From positions 1-64,000 of the forward strand of contig CAVRIV010000008.1 of assembly GCA_963721335.1 (NCBI GenBank): 64,000 bases of DNA, written 5' to 3'. The DNA is from CAVXDY01 sp963721335 (lineage in GTDB: Bacteria; Actinomycetota; Thermoleophilia; Miltoncostaeales; Miltoncostaeaceae). Position numbers and translations under genes: made by a program. Numbering within the stretch: the stretch's first letter is position 1; each line of letters opens with the position of its first letter. The notes beneath the pieces were generated by a model. The model was not told where the DNA came from and did no database searches. It was given only the letters and a program-made list of their open reading frames with translations. Shown one piece after another: positions 1-9,254 of the stretch.

Positions 1-435
1 TGCTCCCAGTCGGGCTCCTCGTCCGACGGGGGCGGCAGCGTGCGGCTCTGCGCGGGGACGCTCATGTCGCGCACCAGCCCCTCGAAGCCGCCCGGCGTCA
101 TGATGTACAGCATCCGGCAGCCGGCCTCGCCGACCGTGTAGCGGTGCGGGACGCCGCGGGGGCCGAAGACGAAGTCGCCGGCGCTCGCCTCGATGGTGCT
201 GTCGCCCACCTCGAACGTCACCTCGCCGTCGAGGATCCAGAACGCCTCGTCCTCACGGTGGTGGACGTGCAGCGGGCCGGCCATTCGGCGGCTCGGTGAT
301 CTCGATGATGCTCAGCAGGCCGCCCGTCTGCTCGGCGGTCAGCTTGATCTCGGCCAGGCTGCCGAACCACCACCGGGCCTCGCCCTCGCCGCGGCGGGTC
401 AGCGCCGGTGCGAGCGTCTGCGTGATGTCGGTCAT
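1..435 (-). CDS. Cupin-domain protein (3' end outside window)
   Basis: Single-domain cupin, probably a metal-binding beta-barrel enzyme or sensor; the substrate cannot be told. The ATG at 435 has an AAGGGAGG ribosome site upstream. The first cupin motif is clear as LHVHHREDEAFWILDGEV (about residues 50-67), with the His/His/Glu metal ligands, and the second is around GPRGVPHRYTVG. The frame slips by one base near 283-290 between 'EITEPPNG' and 'GPLHVHH', so the ORF as given is interrupted, probably by a sequence error. It overlaps the stop of the upstream SnoaL-like gene by 4 bases (ATGA), so the two are co-translated. It runs off the left edge of the window. Confidence 0.75.
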
Positions 436-779
436 GCGTCCTCCCTTTCGGGCGTGAGCGGGTCCAGGAGCGAGATCGCGACGCGCCAGCTGCCGTCCGT
501 CGCCCGGCGCGCGACGTGGATCCCCGCACGCGATACGACGAGCGCCGTCTCGTGAGCCTGCAGCACCCGGGTCGCCCCGCCGACGTAGGTCCGCCCGGCG
601 GCCCAGAGCTCGGCGGCGGCTCGGCCGATCGCCTCGCCGCCGCGCGCCTCGGGGGCGCCACCGGGCGCCAGCACGGCGCCGTCGTCGAACAGCGTGCAGA
701 ATCCCGCGCGGTCGCGCACCACGAAGGCGTCCTCGAACAGCGTCTCGAGCTCCTCCGGGGTGCGCGCTCCTGCATTCAT
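432..779 (-). CDS. SnoaL-like / NTF2-fold protein, DUF4440 type
   Basis: Intact 115-residue protein of the cone-shaped NTF2-like fold, with a 'EELETLFEDAFVVRDRAGFCTLFDDGAVL' type N-terminal helix pair followed by beta strands ending in 'GSWRVAISLLDPL'. Family members are small isomerases, cyclases or ketosteroid-type binding proteins; no specific substrate can be named. It starts at the ATG at 779 with no Shine-Dalgarno but with TAGCGT six bases upstream, so the message is probably leaderless. The stop overlaps the start of the cupin gene. It is divergent from the LuxR-type regulator at 865, a plausible controller of the pair. Confidence 0.7.
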   Translation of the reverse strand: MNAGARTPEELETLFEDAFVVRDRAGFCTLFDDGAVLAPGGAPEARGGEAIGRAAAELWAAGRTYVGGATRVLQAHETALVVSRAGIHVARRATDGSWRVAISLLDPLTPEREDA

Positions 780-864
780 GCGCCGACGCTACGCCGGGCC
801 GCGGGCGCCGGCCATGCCACAAAGCTGGCATTCCCTTCGAGCGGGGCCGGCGTACAGTCGCGCC
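780..864. promoter_or_regulatory. Divergent leaderless promoters
   Basis: The 85-base gap between two divergent genes holds a -10-like TAGCGT (791-786, minus strand) exactly six bases before the ATG at 779. It also holds TACAGT (853-858, plus strand) exactly six bases before the ATG at 865. Neither start has a Shine-Dalgarno. TANNNT at this distance is the known pattern for leaderless actinobacterial messages. Confidence 0.5.
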
Positions 865-2006
865 ATGACGCCGCACGGGCACGCGGGCGAAGGACAGGAT
901 CACGGCCCTCGCCGCGGCGGGGCTCGATCTCGTCACGCTCTGGCGCGAGGCGAGCGAGGTCATCGCGCCGGTGGTTCCGCACTACATGGGGGCGTGCTGG
1001 TACACGCTCGACCCCGCGTCGCTGCTGATCACGAGCCACTTCAACGAGTGTCATGCCGGAGCTGCCCCGACGACGCGCTCGCGCTCGAGTACTACGAGGA
1101 CGACGTCCACAAGCTCGCCGACGTCGCCCGCTCGCCGCGCGGCGTCTCGACGCTGCACGAGGCGACGGGCGGCGACCCGAGCGGCGAGCCCGCGCTGGCA
1201 GGCGAACATCGAGCTCGGCGGCGACCAGGAGCTGATCGCGGCGCTGCGCACCCGCCCGCGGCGACGTCTGGGGCGGCCTGGCCTCTACCGCGAGCCGGGG
1301 CGAGCCGCATGTTCGACGCCGACGAGATCGCCTTCGTCCGGGCCGTGGCGCCGGAGCTCGGCGAGGGCGCGCGCCGGGCGCTGCTGCTCGGCGAGGCGCA
1401 GGACCCCGAGGGACCGGATGCGCCGGGGCTGCTCGTGCTCTCAGCCGAGTGGGAGGTCGAGTCGGCCACGCCCGGCGTCGAGCGCTGGATCTCCGACCTG
1501 CCGGAGGGCGACTGGGACGCCGGGCGCCTGCCGTCCGCGGTGCTGGCGGTCGCCGGACGGGCGCTGCGCTCGGCCGAGGGCCGCGACGCTCCGGGGGAGG
1601 TCGCGGTGGCACGCGTGCTCTCGCGATCGGGCACGTGGGTCGTCCTGCACGGCGCCGCGCTCGTGAGCGACGGCGCCCGGCGCGTCGCGGTGATCGTCGA
1701 GCCCGCGCACCCGGCCCGCATCGCGCCGCTGCTCATGTCGGCCTACGGCCTCACCGAGCGCGAGCAGGAGGTGACGCGCCTGGTGCTGCAGGGCGAGTCG
1801 ACGGCGAGCATCGCCGACGCGCCTGGTGCGTGTCGGCCCACACCGTGCAGCAGCACCTCAAGAGCATCTTCGAGAAGACCGGGGTCCGCAGCCGGCGCGA
1901 CCTCGTGGGCAAGGTGTTCTTCGCCTACTACGAGCCGCGCCTGCGCGACAACGAGGCCCGGGCGCTGGACGAGAAGCCGCTACGCGGAGGACCGCTGCCC
2001 GTCTGA
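865..2006 (+). CDS. LuxR-type transcriptional regulator with large N-terminal sensor region (frameshifted)
   Basis: Helix-turn-helix regulator of about 380 residues. The C-terminus carries the LuxR/GerE HTH: 'LTEREQEVTRLVLQGEST' then 'SAHTVQQHLKSIFEKTGV' (about 1750-1895). The N-terminal part (LDLVTLWREASEVIAP, 'FNECHAG', 'YYEDDVHKLADVARSPRG') resembles the GAF/PAS-like sensor region of actinobacterial LuxR proteins of this size. Reading is broken by at least four one-base slips (near 890, 1045-1060, 1190-1310, 1822), with coherent protein on either side of each, so I read it as one gene with sequence errors. The ATG at 865 is six bases after TACAGT. It may control the divergent SnoaL-cupin pair. 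Confidence 0.65.
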
Positions 2007-2047
2007 GCGTCGCCGACGGAAGCGTGGAAGCGCTGCTCAGGCGGTCC

Positions 2048-3482
2048 TCAGTCGGTCTTGATCATCACGTGCTTGAGCTCCGTGTAGTGCTCGAGGGCGT
2101 GCGCGGACATGTCCTTTCCCATGCCGGACTGCTTGAAGCCGCCGTGGGGCATCTCGGACACGAGCGGCCCGTGGTCGTTGACCCAGACGGTGCCGAACCG
2201 CAGGGCGTTGGCGACGCGGTGGGCACGGCCGACGTCGCGGGTCCAGACCGAGGCCGACAGCCCGTAGTCGACGTCGTTGGCCCAGGCGATCGCCTCGGCC
2301 TCGTCGCTGAAGCGCTGGACCGTCACCACCGGCCCGAAGACCTCGCGCTGGGCGATCTCCGAGTCCTGGGCGACGTCGACGACGACGCTCGGCTGGTAGT
2401 AGAAGCCCGGCCCGTCGCCCGGGCCGCCGCCGGTCACGACCCGCGCCCCGGCCCCGACGGCGCGGTCGACGAAGCCCGCCACGCGCTCGCGCTGGTCGGC
2501 CGAGACCAGCGGCCCGAGCTCGGTGCCCTCGTCGGTGGGGCTGCCCATCACGAGGCTCGACGCCGCCTCGGCGAGCCCGTCCACGAGGTCTCCGTAGACG
2601 CCGCGGCCCGGCGAGCACCCGCGTCGACGCCGTGCAGTCCTGGCCGGCGTTGAAGTAGCCGAACAGCCGCACGGCGGCGATCGCCGCGTCGAGGTCGGCG
2701 TCGTCGAAGACCACCACCGGCGCCTTGCCGCCCAGCTCCAGGTGGACGCGCTTCAGCGAGTCGGCCGCGGCGCGCATGACCGCCTTGCCGGTGCTGACCT
2801 CGCCGGTGATCGAGACGATCGCGACCTGGGGGTGGGTGGCGAGCGCGGCGCCGGCGCTCTCGCCCTGCCCGGTCACGACGTTGAGCACGCCGGGGGGCAG
2901 CAGGTCCTCGGCGAGCTCCGCGAGGCGCAGCGCGGTGAGCGGCGTCAGCTCGGACGGCTTCAGCACCACGGTGTTGCCGGCCGCGAGCGCCGGCCCGATC
3001 TTCCAGATCGCCATCATCAGCGGGTAGTTCCACGGCGCGATCGAGGCCACCACCCCCAGCGGCTCGCGGCGCAGGATCGAGGTGTAGCCGGCCATGTACT
3101 CGCCCGCGGCCTGCGCCGTGGCCGTGCGGGCGGCGCCCGCGAAGAAGCGGAGGTTGTCGACGACGAAGTCGATCTCCTCCGGGACCGCGGCGATCGGCTT
3201 GCCGACGTTGCGGCTCTCGAGCGTGCCGAGCTCGTCGGCGTGCTCCTCCAGCCGGTCGGCCAGCCGCCACAGGGCGGTCGCCCGCTCGCCGGGCGGCGTG
3301 GCCGCCCACCCGTCGAAGGCCCCCGCGGCGGCGGCCACCGCCCGGTCCACGTCGGCGGCCGACGACGACGCCACCTCGGCGATCACCTCGCCGGTGGCCG
3401 GGTCGAGCACCTCGTCGACGCCGCCGTCGGCGCCCTCCCGCCACTCGCCGCCGATGTAGTTGCCCCGGGTGCCGGTGGTCAT
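2048..3482 (-). CDS. Aldehyde dehydrogenase, gamma-aminobutyraldehyde type (frameshifted)
   Basis: NAD-dependent aldehyde dehydrogenase. The general-base Glu249 (LELGGKAP) and catalytic Cys283 (FNAGQDCTAS) are present with the normal 34-residue spacing, as are 'SIAPWNYPLMMAIWK', 'KPSELTPLTALRLAEL' and the C-terminal 'SEMPHGGFKQSGMGKDMS'. From memory these stretches follow E. coli PatD (YdcW) more closely than betaine-aldehyde or succinate-semialdehyde enzymes, so oxidation of 4-aminobutanal to GABA is the best guess. One frame slip lies near 2600-2610, just after the active site; both halves are well conserved, so this is probably an error. It starts at the ATG at 3482, with a GAGGGG about nine bases before it. 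It is divergent from the iron-sulfur/FAD/LLM gene set and may feed on the same amine pathway as the aminotransferase at 7720. Confidence 0.8.
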
Positions 3483-3630
3483 CGCCCGATCCCCTCGCCT
3501 CGATTGCCGGACCGGCCTATCCTGATGGTCGCCCGCCGGGCCGTGCAAGCGACCCGAGGGCGGTCAACAGCGGCTCGTCCCCTCATTTATGTTGGCGCGC
3601 ACGACCCTGTCGCGCGGGGGAGGTGGCGCC

Positions 3631-4874
3631 ATGGACGAGCAAACGTCGGAGGAGCAGCCGGCAGACGGCGACCTGACGAGCGGGTTCGTCGATCGCTGGC
3701 GGACAGCCGCCTACAACTGCTTCAGCTCGGGTCACAAGTTCTGCCGCGAGGTGTGCCCGGTGATGCAGGTCACCCGCGACGAGGTCGCACACCCCGACCG
3801 CCTTCCACGCCAACGTGGTCGGGATGGAGCAGGGCGTGCTCGGGGTCGAGGACGTCGCCCGCGACTACGTCCACTGCACCCAGTGCGGGGCGTGCGAGCT
3901 GCGCTGCCCGAACACCCTCTTCACCGGGGACTTCTACCGCTTCCGCACCCGCACGGTGGACCTGGTCAAGGCGATGCGGGCACTGGCCGTGGACTCCGGC
4001 ATCCACCAGCCCGGCTGGCAGGAGTGGAACCGGCTCACCGAACGATCGCCGCCACGAGCCGGTGGGCAACGGCACGCCGGTCGACCAGGCGCGGGTCGCC
4101 GACTGGGCGCCGGGCCTCGACCTGCCGGTGGGCGGCGAGACCGTGCTCTTCTGCGACTGCGAGGCCGCCTTCCACCGCACCTCGCTGCCGCGCGCGGTCG
4201 CCCGCATCCTGCAGGCCGGCGGGGTCGAGTTCGGCCTCATGCGCGAGCAGTGGTGCTGCGGCGGGCCGGCGGCCGAGATGGGCTACGTCGAGCAGGCGCG
4301 CCGCTTCGCCGAGCACAACGTCGCCGACTGGCGCGCGATCGGCGCCAAGCGGATCATCGCGATCGACCCGCACGACTACATCGCCTTCACCGAGGACTAC
4401 CCGGCGTTCTTCGGCGACGACTTCGACTTCGAGATCGTGCTGGCGGTCGAGCTGGTGGCCGAGATGGTCCGCGAGGGCCGTCTGCCGCTGACGGTCCCGA
4501 TCGATCGCGTCGTCACGTACCACGACGCCTGCCGGCTCAACAAGCGCAAGGGCATCCACGAGGCGCCGCGCGAGATCCTGCGGGCGATCCCGGGCCTGAC
4601 CTTCAAGGACGTCGACCACGTCACCCAGTGGTCCTACTGCTCGGGCGCGGGCGGCGGGCTCGGCATCGAGCGGCCCGACCTGACCGCGGAGATCAGCCGG
4701 CGCCGGATGGAGCGCGCGGCGGGCCTCGAGGTGGACACGCTGGTGAGCGCCTGCGTCTGGTCCGAGCGCCCGCTGACCGAGGCCGGCGCGGAGCGCCCGG
4801 AGCCGATCGCCGTGATGGACCTGATGGAGCTGGTCGCCGAGTCGGCGGGGCTCGGCGAGGAGGCCGCCCCGTGA
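3631..4874 (+). CDS. (Fe-S)-binding oxidoreductase with two CCG domains, GlcF/LutA/HdrD-like (frameshifted)
   Basis: Electron-transfer protein. The N-terminal part has two cysteine sets (CFSSGHKFCREVCP and CTQCGACELRCPN) expected to hold [4Fe-4S] clusters. The C-terminal part has two cysteine-rich CCG-type repeats, the first around 'REQWCCGGPAAEMGY', the second from 'TYHDACRLNKRKGIHEAPR' to 'WSYCSGAGGG'. In GlcF, LutA and HdrD such domains pass electrons from a flavoprotein to a quinone or other carrier. The start at 3631 has a strong GGGGGAGG site. One-base slips occur near 3790 and 4040-4055. The stop overlaps the GTG of the FAD oxidase (GTGA), so the two subunits are coupled and probably form one complex. 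Confidence 0.78.
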
Positions 4875-6386
4875 GCACGACCGCGCTCTCGGACCCGGTC
4901 CTCGACGAGCTGGTGCAGATCGTCGGGGCGGAGGGCGTCTTCGCCGGGATCTCGGCGCGCATCAACCGGGCCCGCGTTCCCGCGCCCTTCCCGCTGCACC
5001 GCTGGAAGGAGCACGTCCCCGACGTCGTCGTGCTGCCCACGACCGCCGAGCAGGTCTCGGAGGTCGTGAAGCTGGCGAACCGGCACCGGATCCCGGTCGT
5101 GCCGCGCGCCGGCGGAACGGGGCTCACCGACGGCGCGGTGCCGCTGCGGGGAGGGATCCTCGTCGATCGTCAAGCTGATGAACCGGATCCTCGAGATCGA
5201 CGTCGAGGACCGCACGGTGACCGTGCAGCCCGGCATCAACATGCTCAAGCTCTCCGAGGAGCTGCGGCCCCACGGCTTCATCTATCCCGACGACCCGGCC
5301 TCGTACCCGTGCTCGCTGGTGGGCGGGCGGATCGGCACCAACGGCTGGTCGCTGATCGGCGGCCGCTACGGCCACACCCGCGACCTGGTGATCAGCTTCC
5401 AGATGGTGCTGCCGACCGGCGAGATCATCGAGGTGGGCGACGGCGGCGGCCGCAAGATCCGCAAGTCGTCGAGCGGCTACCAGCTCAAGCACCTGTTCAT
5501 GGGCCACCAGGGGACGCTCGGCATCGTCACCGAGGCGACCCTCGAGCTGGTGACGCGCCCGGAGGCGGAGTTCGCCGCGTTCTTCTCCTACCCCGACTAC
5601 GAGACCGCCTGGCGCTCCACCGGGGCCATGGCGCGGTCCGGGCTCGCCACGCTGGCCGGCGTCGTGCTGTTCGACGAGTGGAAGATCGACTACCTGCGCC
5701 GCGACGACGAGGCCTACATCCCCCAGCCGCCGGAGCGTGCGGGCGGTGGTGGCCACCGCGATGTACGGCACCGTCCGACGAGGTGCGGCCCGGCGGCCAA
5801 GCGCCTGCTGAGGATCGGCCTCGAGACCGGCGGCGACTACCTCGGCGACGAGATCTCCCAGGGCGACTGGGCCTCGCGCCACGACCGCTACGCCACCCCC
5901 CTGCACGGCCGCGTGCGCAACGGCCAGGTGGTGCCCATGAGCTGGCACTGCGAGGACGCCTCGATCAACTTCAGCGCCCTGCCGGCGGTGCGCGAGGAGT
6001 GGCACGCCATCGTCGATGGCCTGCGCGAGCGGCACGACATGTTCGACGACTGGGGGATGTTCGCGTACACGAACGGCGCCTACAAACCCTGGGGCGACTA
6101 CCTCACCGAGATCGACGTGGGCATCTGGGAGGAGCGCTGGGACGAGGACAGCTGGCAGGCGTGGGTCGAGGCGAAGCGCGACATCGCGGCCGTGGCGCTC
6201 CGCCACGGGGGATCGATCAGCGCCTGCCACGGATCGTGCCGCGAGGGCGAGGTCAACCTCGTGCCGCTCGAGCTGGGGGGCGGCTTCGAGGTGATGAAGA
6301 AGATCAAGCGCGCGCTCGACCCCAACAACGTCATGAACCCCGGCAAGTACCTCCTCGACCAGGCCTACGAGGAGGACGGCGGGTGA
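4871..6386 (+). CDS. FAD-linked oxidase/dehydrogenase, GlcD-like (frameshifted)
   Basis: Flavoprotein of the FAD-binding type 4 / GlcD family. The N-terminal FAD-binding (PCMH) domain shows 'VVLPTTAEQVSEVVKLA', 'PVVPRAGGTGLTDGA' and 'GRIGTNGWSLIGGRYGHT', then 'GHQGTLGIVTEATLELV'; the C-terminal FAD-oxidase_C domain ends in 'ALDPNNVMNPGKYL'. Family members oxidise 2-hydroxy acids such as D-lactate or glycolate; the substrate here is unknown. It starts at GTG 4871 inside the stop of the iron-sulfur gene. Frame slips near 5163-5170 (GTC-G-ATC) and two compensating ones between 5735 and 5795. Its stop again overlaps the next GTG, placing it in the middle of a tightly coupled operon. Confidence 0.78.
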
Positions 6387-6643
6387 TCGGCTTCCGCCTG
6401 GCGGCGCAGCGCCCGCCGCAGGAGCGGCCCGTCACCGACGGGGTCGTGATGCGCTTCGACCACATCTACGAGGTCGACCCCGAGCTGATGACCGAGCACG
6501 TCCGCCAGCAGGAGATCCCGGCCTGGGACACGCGCAGGATCGTGGACAGCCGCTGGGAGCACCTCGCCTGGATGCACGATCACTTCGCCGACTCGGTCGT
6601 GTCCGGTGAAGAGCTCATCAAGGAGATCGAGGCCGAGGGGTAG
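6383..6643 (+). CDS. Small conserved-looking protein of unknown function in redox operon
   Basis: 86 residues from a GTG at 6383 that overlaps the stop of the FAD oxidase (GTGA); a shorter start at the ATG at 6448 (64 residues) is possible. It is acidic and helical, with 'FDHIYEVDPELMTEHVRQQ' and 'WEHLAWMHDHFADSVVSGEE', four histidines and no membrane segment. I do not recognise a family. Its position between a GlcF/GlcD-like pair and an LLM oxidoreductase, with translational coupling upstream, suggests an accessory subunit or assembly factor for that enzyme set, but this is inference from context only. Confidence 0.6.
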   Translation: MIGFRLAAQRPPQERPVTDGVVMRFDHIYEVDPELMTEHVRQQEIPAWDTRRIVDSRWEHLAWMHDHFADSVVSGEELIKEIEAEG

Positions 6644-6672
6644 CGCCCGGGCCGACAATCGGAGGTGGCGGT

Positions 6673-7716
6673 ATGAAGTTCAGCTACGTGACGCTCCCTG
6701 ACTATCCGCTCCAGGACTCGATCGAGATGATCAAGACCGCGGACGAGCTGGGGTTCTACGCCTGCTACTCGGTCGACGAGACGTGGCACAAGGACCCGTA
6801 CGTGCTCTTCGCGGCCGCGGCCGACAAGACCACGAACATCCGCTTCGGCCCCAACGTCGCGCCGATCGGCCTGCGCGAGCCGACGCTCGTCTGCCAGACG
6901 ATCGCGACCCTCGACGAGCTGACCGGCGGCAGGATGGACCTCGTGGTCTCGATCGGCAACTTCGGCCTGCTGGCCCAGTACAAGAAGGATTGGACCAAGA
7001 TCAAGTCCTTCTCGCGGGTGCGCGAGGCCCACCAGGTGATGCGCACGTTCATGGACACGGGCGCCATCACGCGGGATGGCGAGTTCTACGACTACGCCGG
7101 CCTGTTCAGCTTCGCCCGCCCCGTGCAGGAGCGGCTGCCGATCTTCCTCGGCGCCATGCGCGGGCCGAAGTCCTTCGAGCTCGCCGGCGAGGTCTCCGAC
7201 GGCTGCCACCACGCGCTGAGTTACTCGAAGGAGGCCTACGAGTACCTGGTCAAGCACATGACGATCGGCGCCGAGAAGGCCGGCCGCAACGTGCAGGACC
7301 TCGACATCGGCGCCTGGTGCGCGTTCGCCGTCGGGCCCGACTCGGCCCAGGCCAAGCTGGCCGGCGGCGCGCTGGTGGTCTTCTACATCACGGCCATGCC
7401 GAACGAGCAGCTGGAGCGCCACGGCATCGACCCCAAGGACATGGCCCCGATCATCGACGCGATGGTCGCCGGCGACGTCCCGGGCGCGATCAAGCTGCTG
7501 CCGCCGGAGGTCGCCGACACCTTGTCGATCTCCGGTACGCCCGAGGAGTGCGTCGAGAAGATCCGGGTGATCGCCGACACCGGCGTGAACCACATGATCC
7601 TCTGCGTCACCGACGCGTTCCTGGTCAAGGCCTTCACCGGCATGGACGCCGACGTGCCCGACGTGCACGGCCAGCTGAAGATCATCCACGACGAGATCAT
7701 GCCCGCGTTCAACTGA
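6673..7716 (+). CDS. LLM-class oxidoreductase, methylene-H4MPT reductase (Mer)-like, probably F420-dependent
   Basis: Intact 347-residue TIM-barrel protein of the bacterial luciferase-like superfamily. Typical features are the N-terminal 'MIKTADELGFYACYSVDE', 'TTNIRFGPNVAPIGLREP', 'ATLDELTGGRMDLVVSIG' and the central 'PIFLGAMRGPKSFELAGEVSDG', which match the F420-dependent Mer/glucose-6-phosphate-dehydrogenase branch more than FMNH2 monooxygenases. The C-terminal 'SISGTPEECVEKIRVIAD' is also typical. The start has a GGAGGTGG site (6661-6668). It is 29 bases downstream of the small gene and likely in the same operon as the iron-sulfur/FAD pair. Substrate not identifiable; cofactor assignment is by family resemblance. 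Confidence 0.8.
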   Translation: MKFSYVTLPDYPLQDSIEMIKTADELGFYACYSVDETWHKDPYVLFAAAADKTTNIRFGPNVAPIGLREPTLVCQTIATLDELTGGRMDLVVSIGNFGLLAQYKKDWTKIKSFSRVREAHQVMRTFMDTGAITRDGEFYDYAGLFSFARPVQERLPIFLGAMRGPKSFELAGEVSDGCHHALSYSKEAYEYLVKHMTIGAEKAGRNVQDLDIGAWCAFAVGPDSAQAKLAGGALVVFYITAMPNEQLERHGIDPKDMAPIIDAMVAGDVPGAIKLLPPEVADTLSISGTPEECVEKIRVIADTGVNHMILCVTDAFLVKAFTGMDADVPDVHGQLKIIHDEIMPAFN

Positions 7717-7719
7717 GGC

Positions 7720-9120
7720 CTAGGTGCAGCCGTACGCGGCCGATGCCTCCTCGAGCACCGGCCGCAGCACGGCCTCGATCTCCGCGAACTCCTCGGGGCC
7801 GGCGATGCACGGCGGGGCGATCTGGATCGCCGGTGCGCCCCGGTTGTCGGCGCGCGAGATGAGCCCGCGCTGGAACATCGCCGGGGTCAGCTCGGCGCAG
7901 AGCCGGTCGGCGTCGGCCTTGGCGAAGCGCCCCTTGGTGGCCTGGTCCTTCACCAGCTCGATGCCCATGAAGTAGCCGGCTCCGCGCACGTCGCCCACGA
8001 TCGGGATGTCGCGCAGGCCCTCCAGCATCCCGCGCAGCACCGGCTCGTTGGCGCGCACGTTGTCGTTGACGCCCTCGCGCTCGAGCACGTCGATGTTCGC
8101 CAGCGCGATCGCGCAGCTCATCGGGTGGCCGCCGAACGTGAACCCGTGCATGAAGGGCGGGCCGCCGTCGGCGAAGGGCTCCGCGACCCGGTTGGAGACG
8201 ATCACCGCGCCCATCGCCGCGTACGCCCCGGCCAGGCCCTTGGCCGTCGTGATCAGGTCCGGCACGTAGTCGTAGCGCTGGGAGCCGAACCACTCGCCCA
8301 GCCGGGCCCAGGAGCAGATCACCTCGTCGGAGATCATGAGCACGTCGTACTCGTCGCAGATCTCCCGCACCCGCTCGAAGTAGCCCGGAGGGGCCGGGAT
8401 GCATCCGCCGCCGTTCTGGACCGGCTCGATGATCACGGCGGCCACCGTGTCGGGCCCCTCGAACAGGATGCGCTCCTCGATCGCCTCGGCGAACTCGTCG
8501 GGGGAGTGGCCCTCGGGCAGGCGGTAGGTGTTGGTGGCCGGGACGTGGGAGGCGCCCGGGGCCATCGGCTCGTAGGGCTCGCGGAGGAAGGTGAGCCCCG
8601 TGGCGGCCATCGCCCCGTAGGTGGTGCCGTGGTACGACATCGTGCGCGCGATCAGCTTGGTCTTGGTGGGCTTGCCCATCAGCCGGTGGTGGTGGCGCGC
8701 GAGCTTGATCGCGGAGTCGACCGACTCGCTCCCCCCGCTGGTCAGGAACACGCGGTCGAGCCCCTCCGGCGCGAGCCCGGCGATCCGGGTCGCCAGCTCG
8801 ATCGATCGCGGGTGCGGATAGGCCCAGGTGGTGAAGAACCCGAGCTCCTTGGCCTGGTCCGCCCCCGCCTGTGCCACGTCCGCCCGGCCGTGGCCGATGT
8901 TGTTGCAGAAGAGGGCGGAGAGGCCGTCCAGGTAGCGGTTCCCCTGGTCGTCCCAGACGTGGCAGCCCTCGCCGCGCACGATGATCGGCACGTCCCGGTC
9001 CACCCGGGCCGGCGCGAAGTGCCGCCACAGGTGCGCGCGCGCGTGCTCGTGCAGCCACTCCCGGTCGTGGACGGCGTCGGAGCCGGAGCCAACGGCGCCA
9101 CCGGACTCGCGTGGGGACAA
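7720..9120 (-). CDS. Class III (omega) aminotransferase, PLP-dependent
   Basis: 466 residues, intact. Signature features: substrate/cofactor loop 'FLTSGGSESVDSAIKLARHHH', 'ISDEVICSWARLGEWFG' with the PLP-ring Asp, and the Schiff-base Lys in 'ITTAKGLAGAYAAMG'. Family members include beta-alanine/pyruvate, putrescine/pyruvate and taurine aminotransferases. Given the aminobutyraldehyde-type dehydrogenase at 2048, transfer from a diamine or omega-amino acid is a reasonable guess. I chose the TTG at 9120 because GGAGG sits four bases before it (9129-9125); an open frame extends to an ATG at 9237, but that would run into the promoter of the divergent HxlR gene. Convergent with the LLM gene, four bases apart. 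Confidence 0.82.
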   Translation of the reverse strand: MSPRESGGAVGSGSDAVHDREWLHEHARAHLWRHFAPARVDRDVPIIVRGEGCHVWDDQGNRYLDGLSALFCNNIGHGRADVAQAGADQAKELGFFTTWAYPHPRSIELATRIAGLAPEGLDRVFLTSGGSESVDSAIKLARHHHRLMGKPTKTKLIARTMSYHGTTYGAMAATGLTFLREPYEPMAPGASHVPATNTYRLPEGHSPDEFAEAIEERILFEGPDTVAAVIIEPVQNGGGCIPAPPGYFERVREICDEYDVLMISDEVICSWARLGEWFGSQRYDYVPDLITTAKGLAGAYAAMGAVIVSNRVAEPFADGGPPFMHGFTFGGHPMSCAIALANIDVLEREGVNDNVRANEPVLRGMLEGLRDIPIVGDVRGAGYFMGIELVKDQATKGRFAKADADRLCAELTPAMFQRGLISRADNRGAPAIQIAPPCIAGPEEFAEIEAVLRPVLEEASAAYGCT

Positions 9121-9220
9121 GGCGCCTCCAATCGTCGGCGTGAGGCGGCGACCGCGCGTGGGCGCCACGCCGACCAACGCTATCAGCCGTCCTCGCGGGG
9201 CCGTCGCGCGGCGCGACGCG

Positions 9221-9254
9221 ATACTTTTGTGATGCAAGCCGCTAGGATTGCGCG
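9221..9254. promoter_or_regulatory. Leaderless HxlR promoter with possible operator
   Basis: TAGGAT (9243-9248) lies exactly six bases before the ATG at 9255, fitting a leaderless -10 box. Just upstream, CTTTTGTGATGCAAG (9224-9238) is a short inverted repeat with CTT/AAG arms like those seen at some HxlR-family sites, so autoregulation and control of the divergent aminotransferase are possible. The operator reading is weak. Confidence 0.35.

Noticed and set aside
9121..9237. Longer N-terminus of the class III aminotransferase from the ATG at 9237
   Set aside because: It would overlap the promoter of the HxlR gene and add an Arg-rich stretch not typical of the family; the TTG at 9120 has a good GGAGG site.
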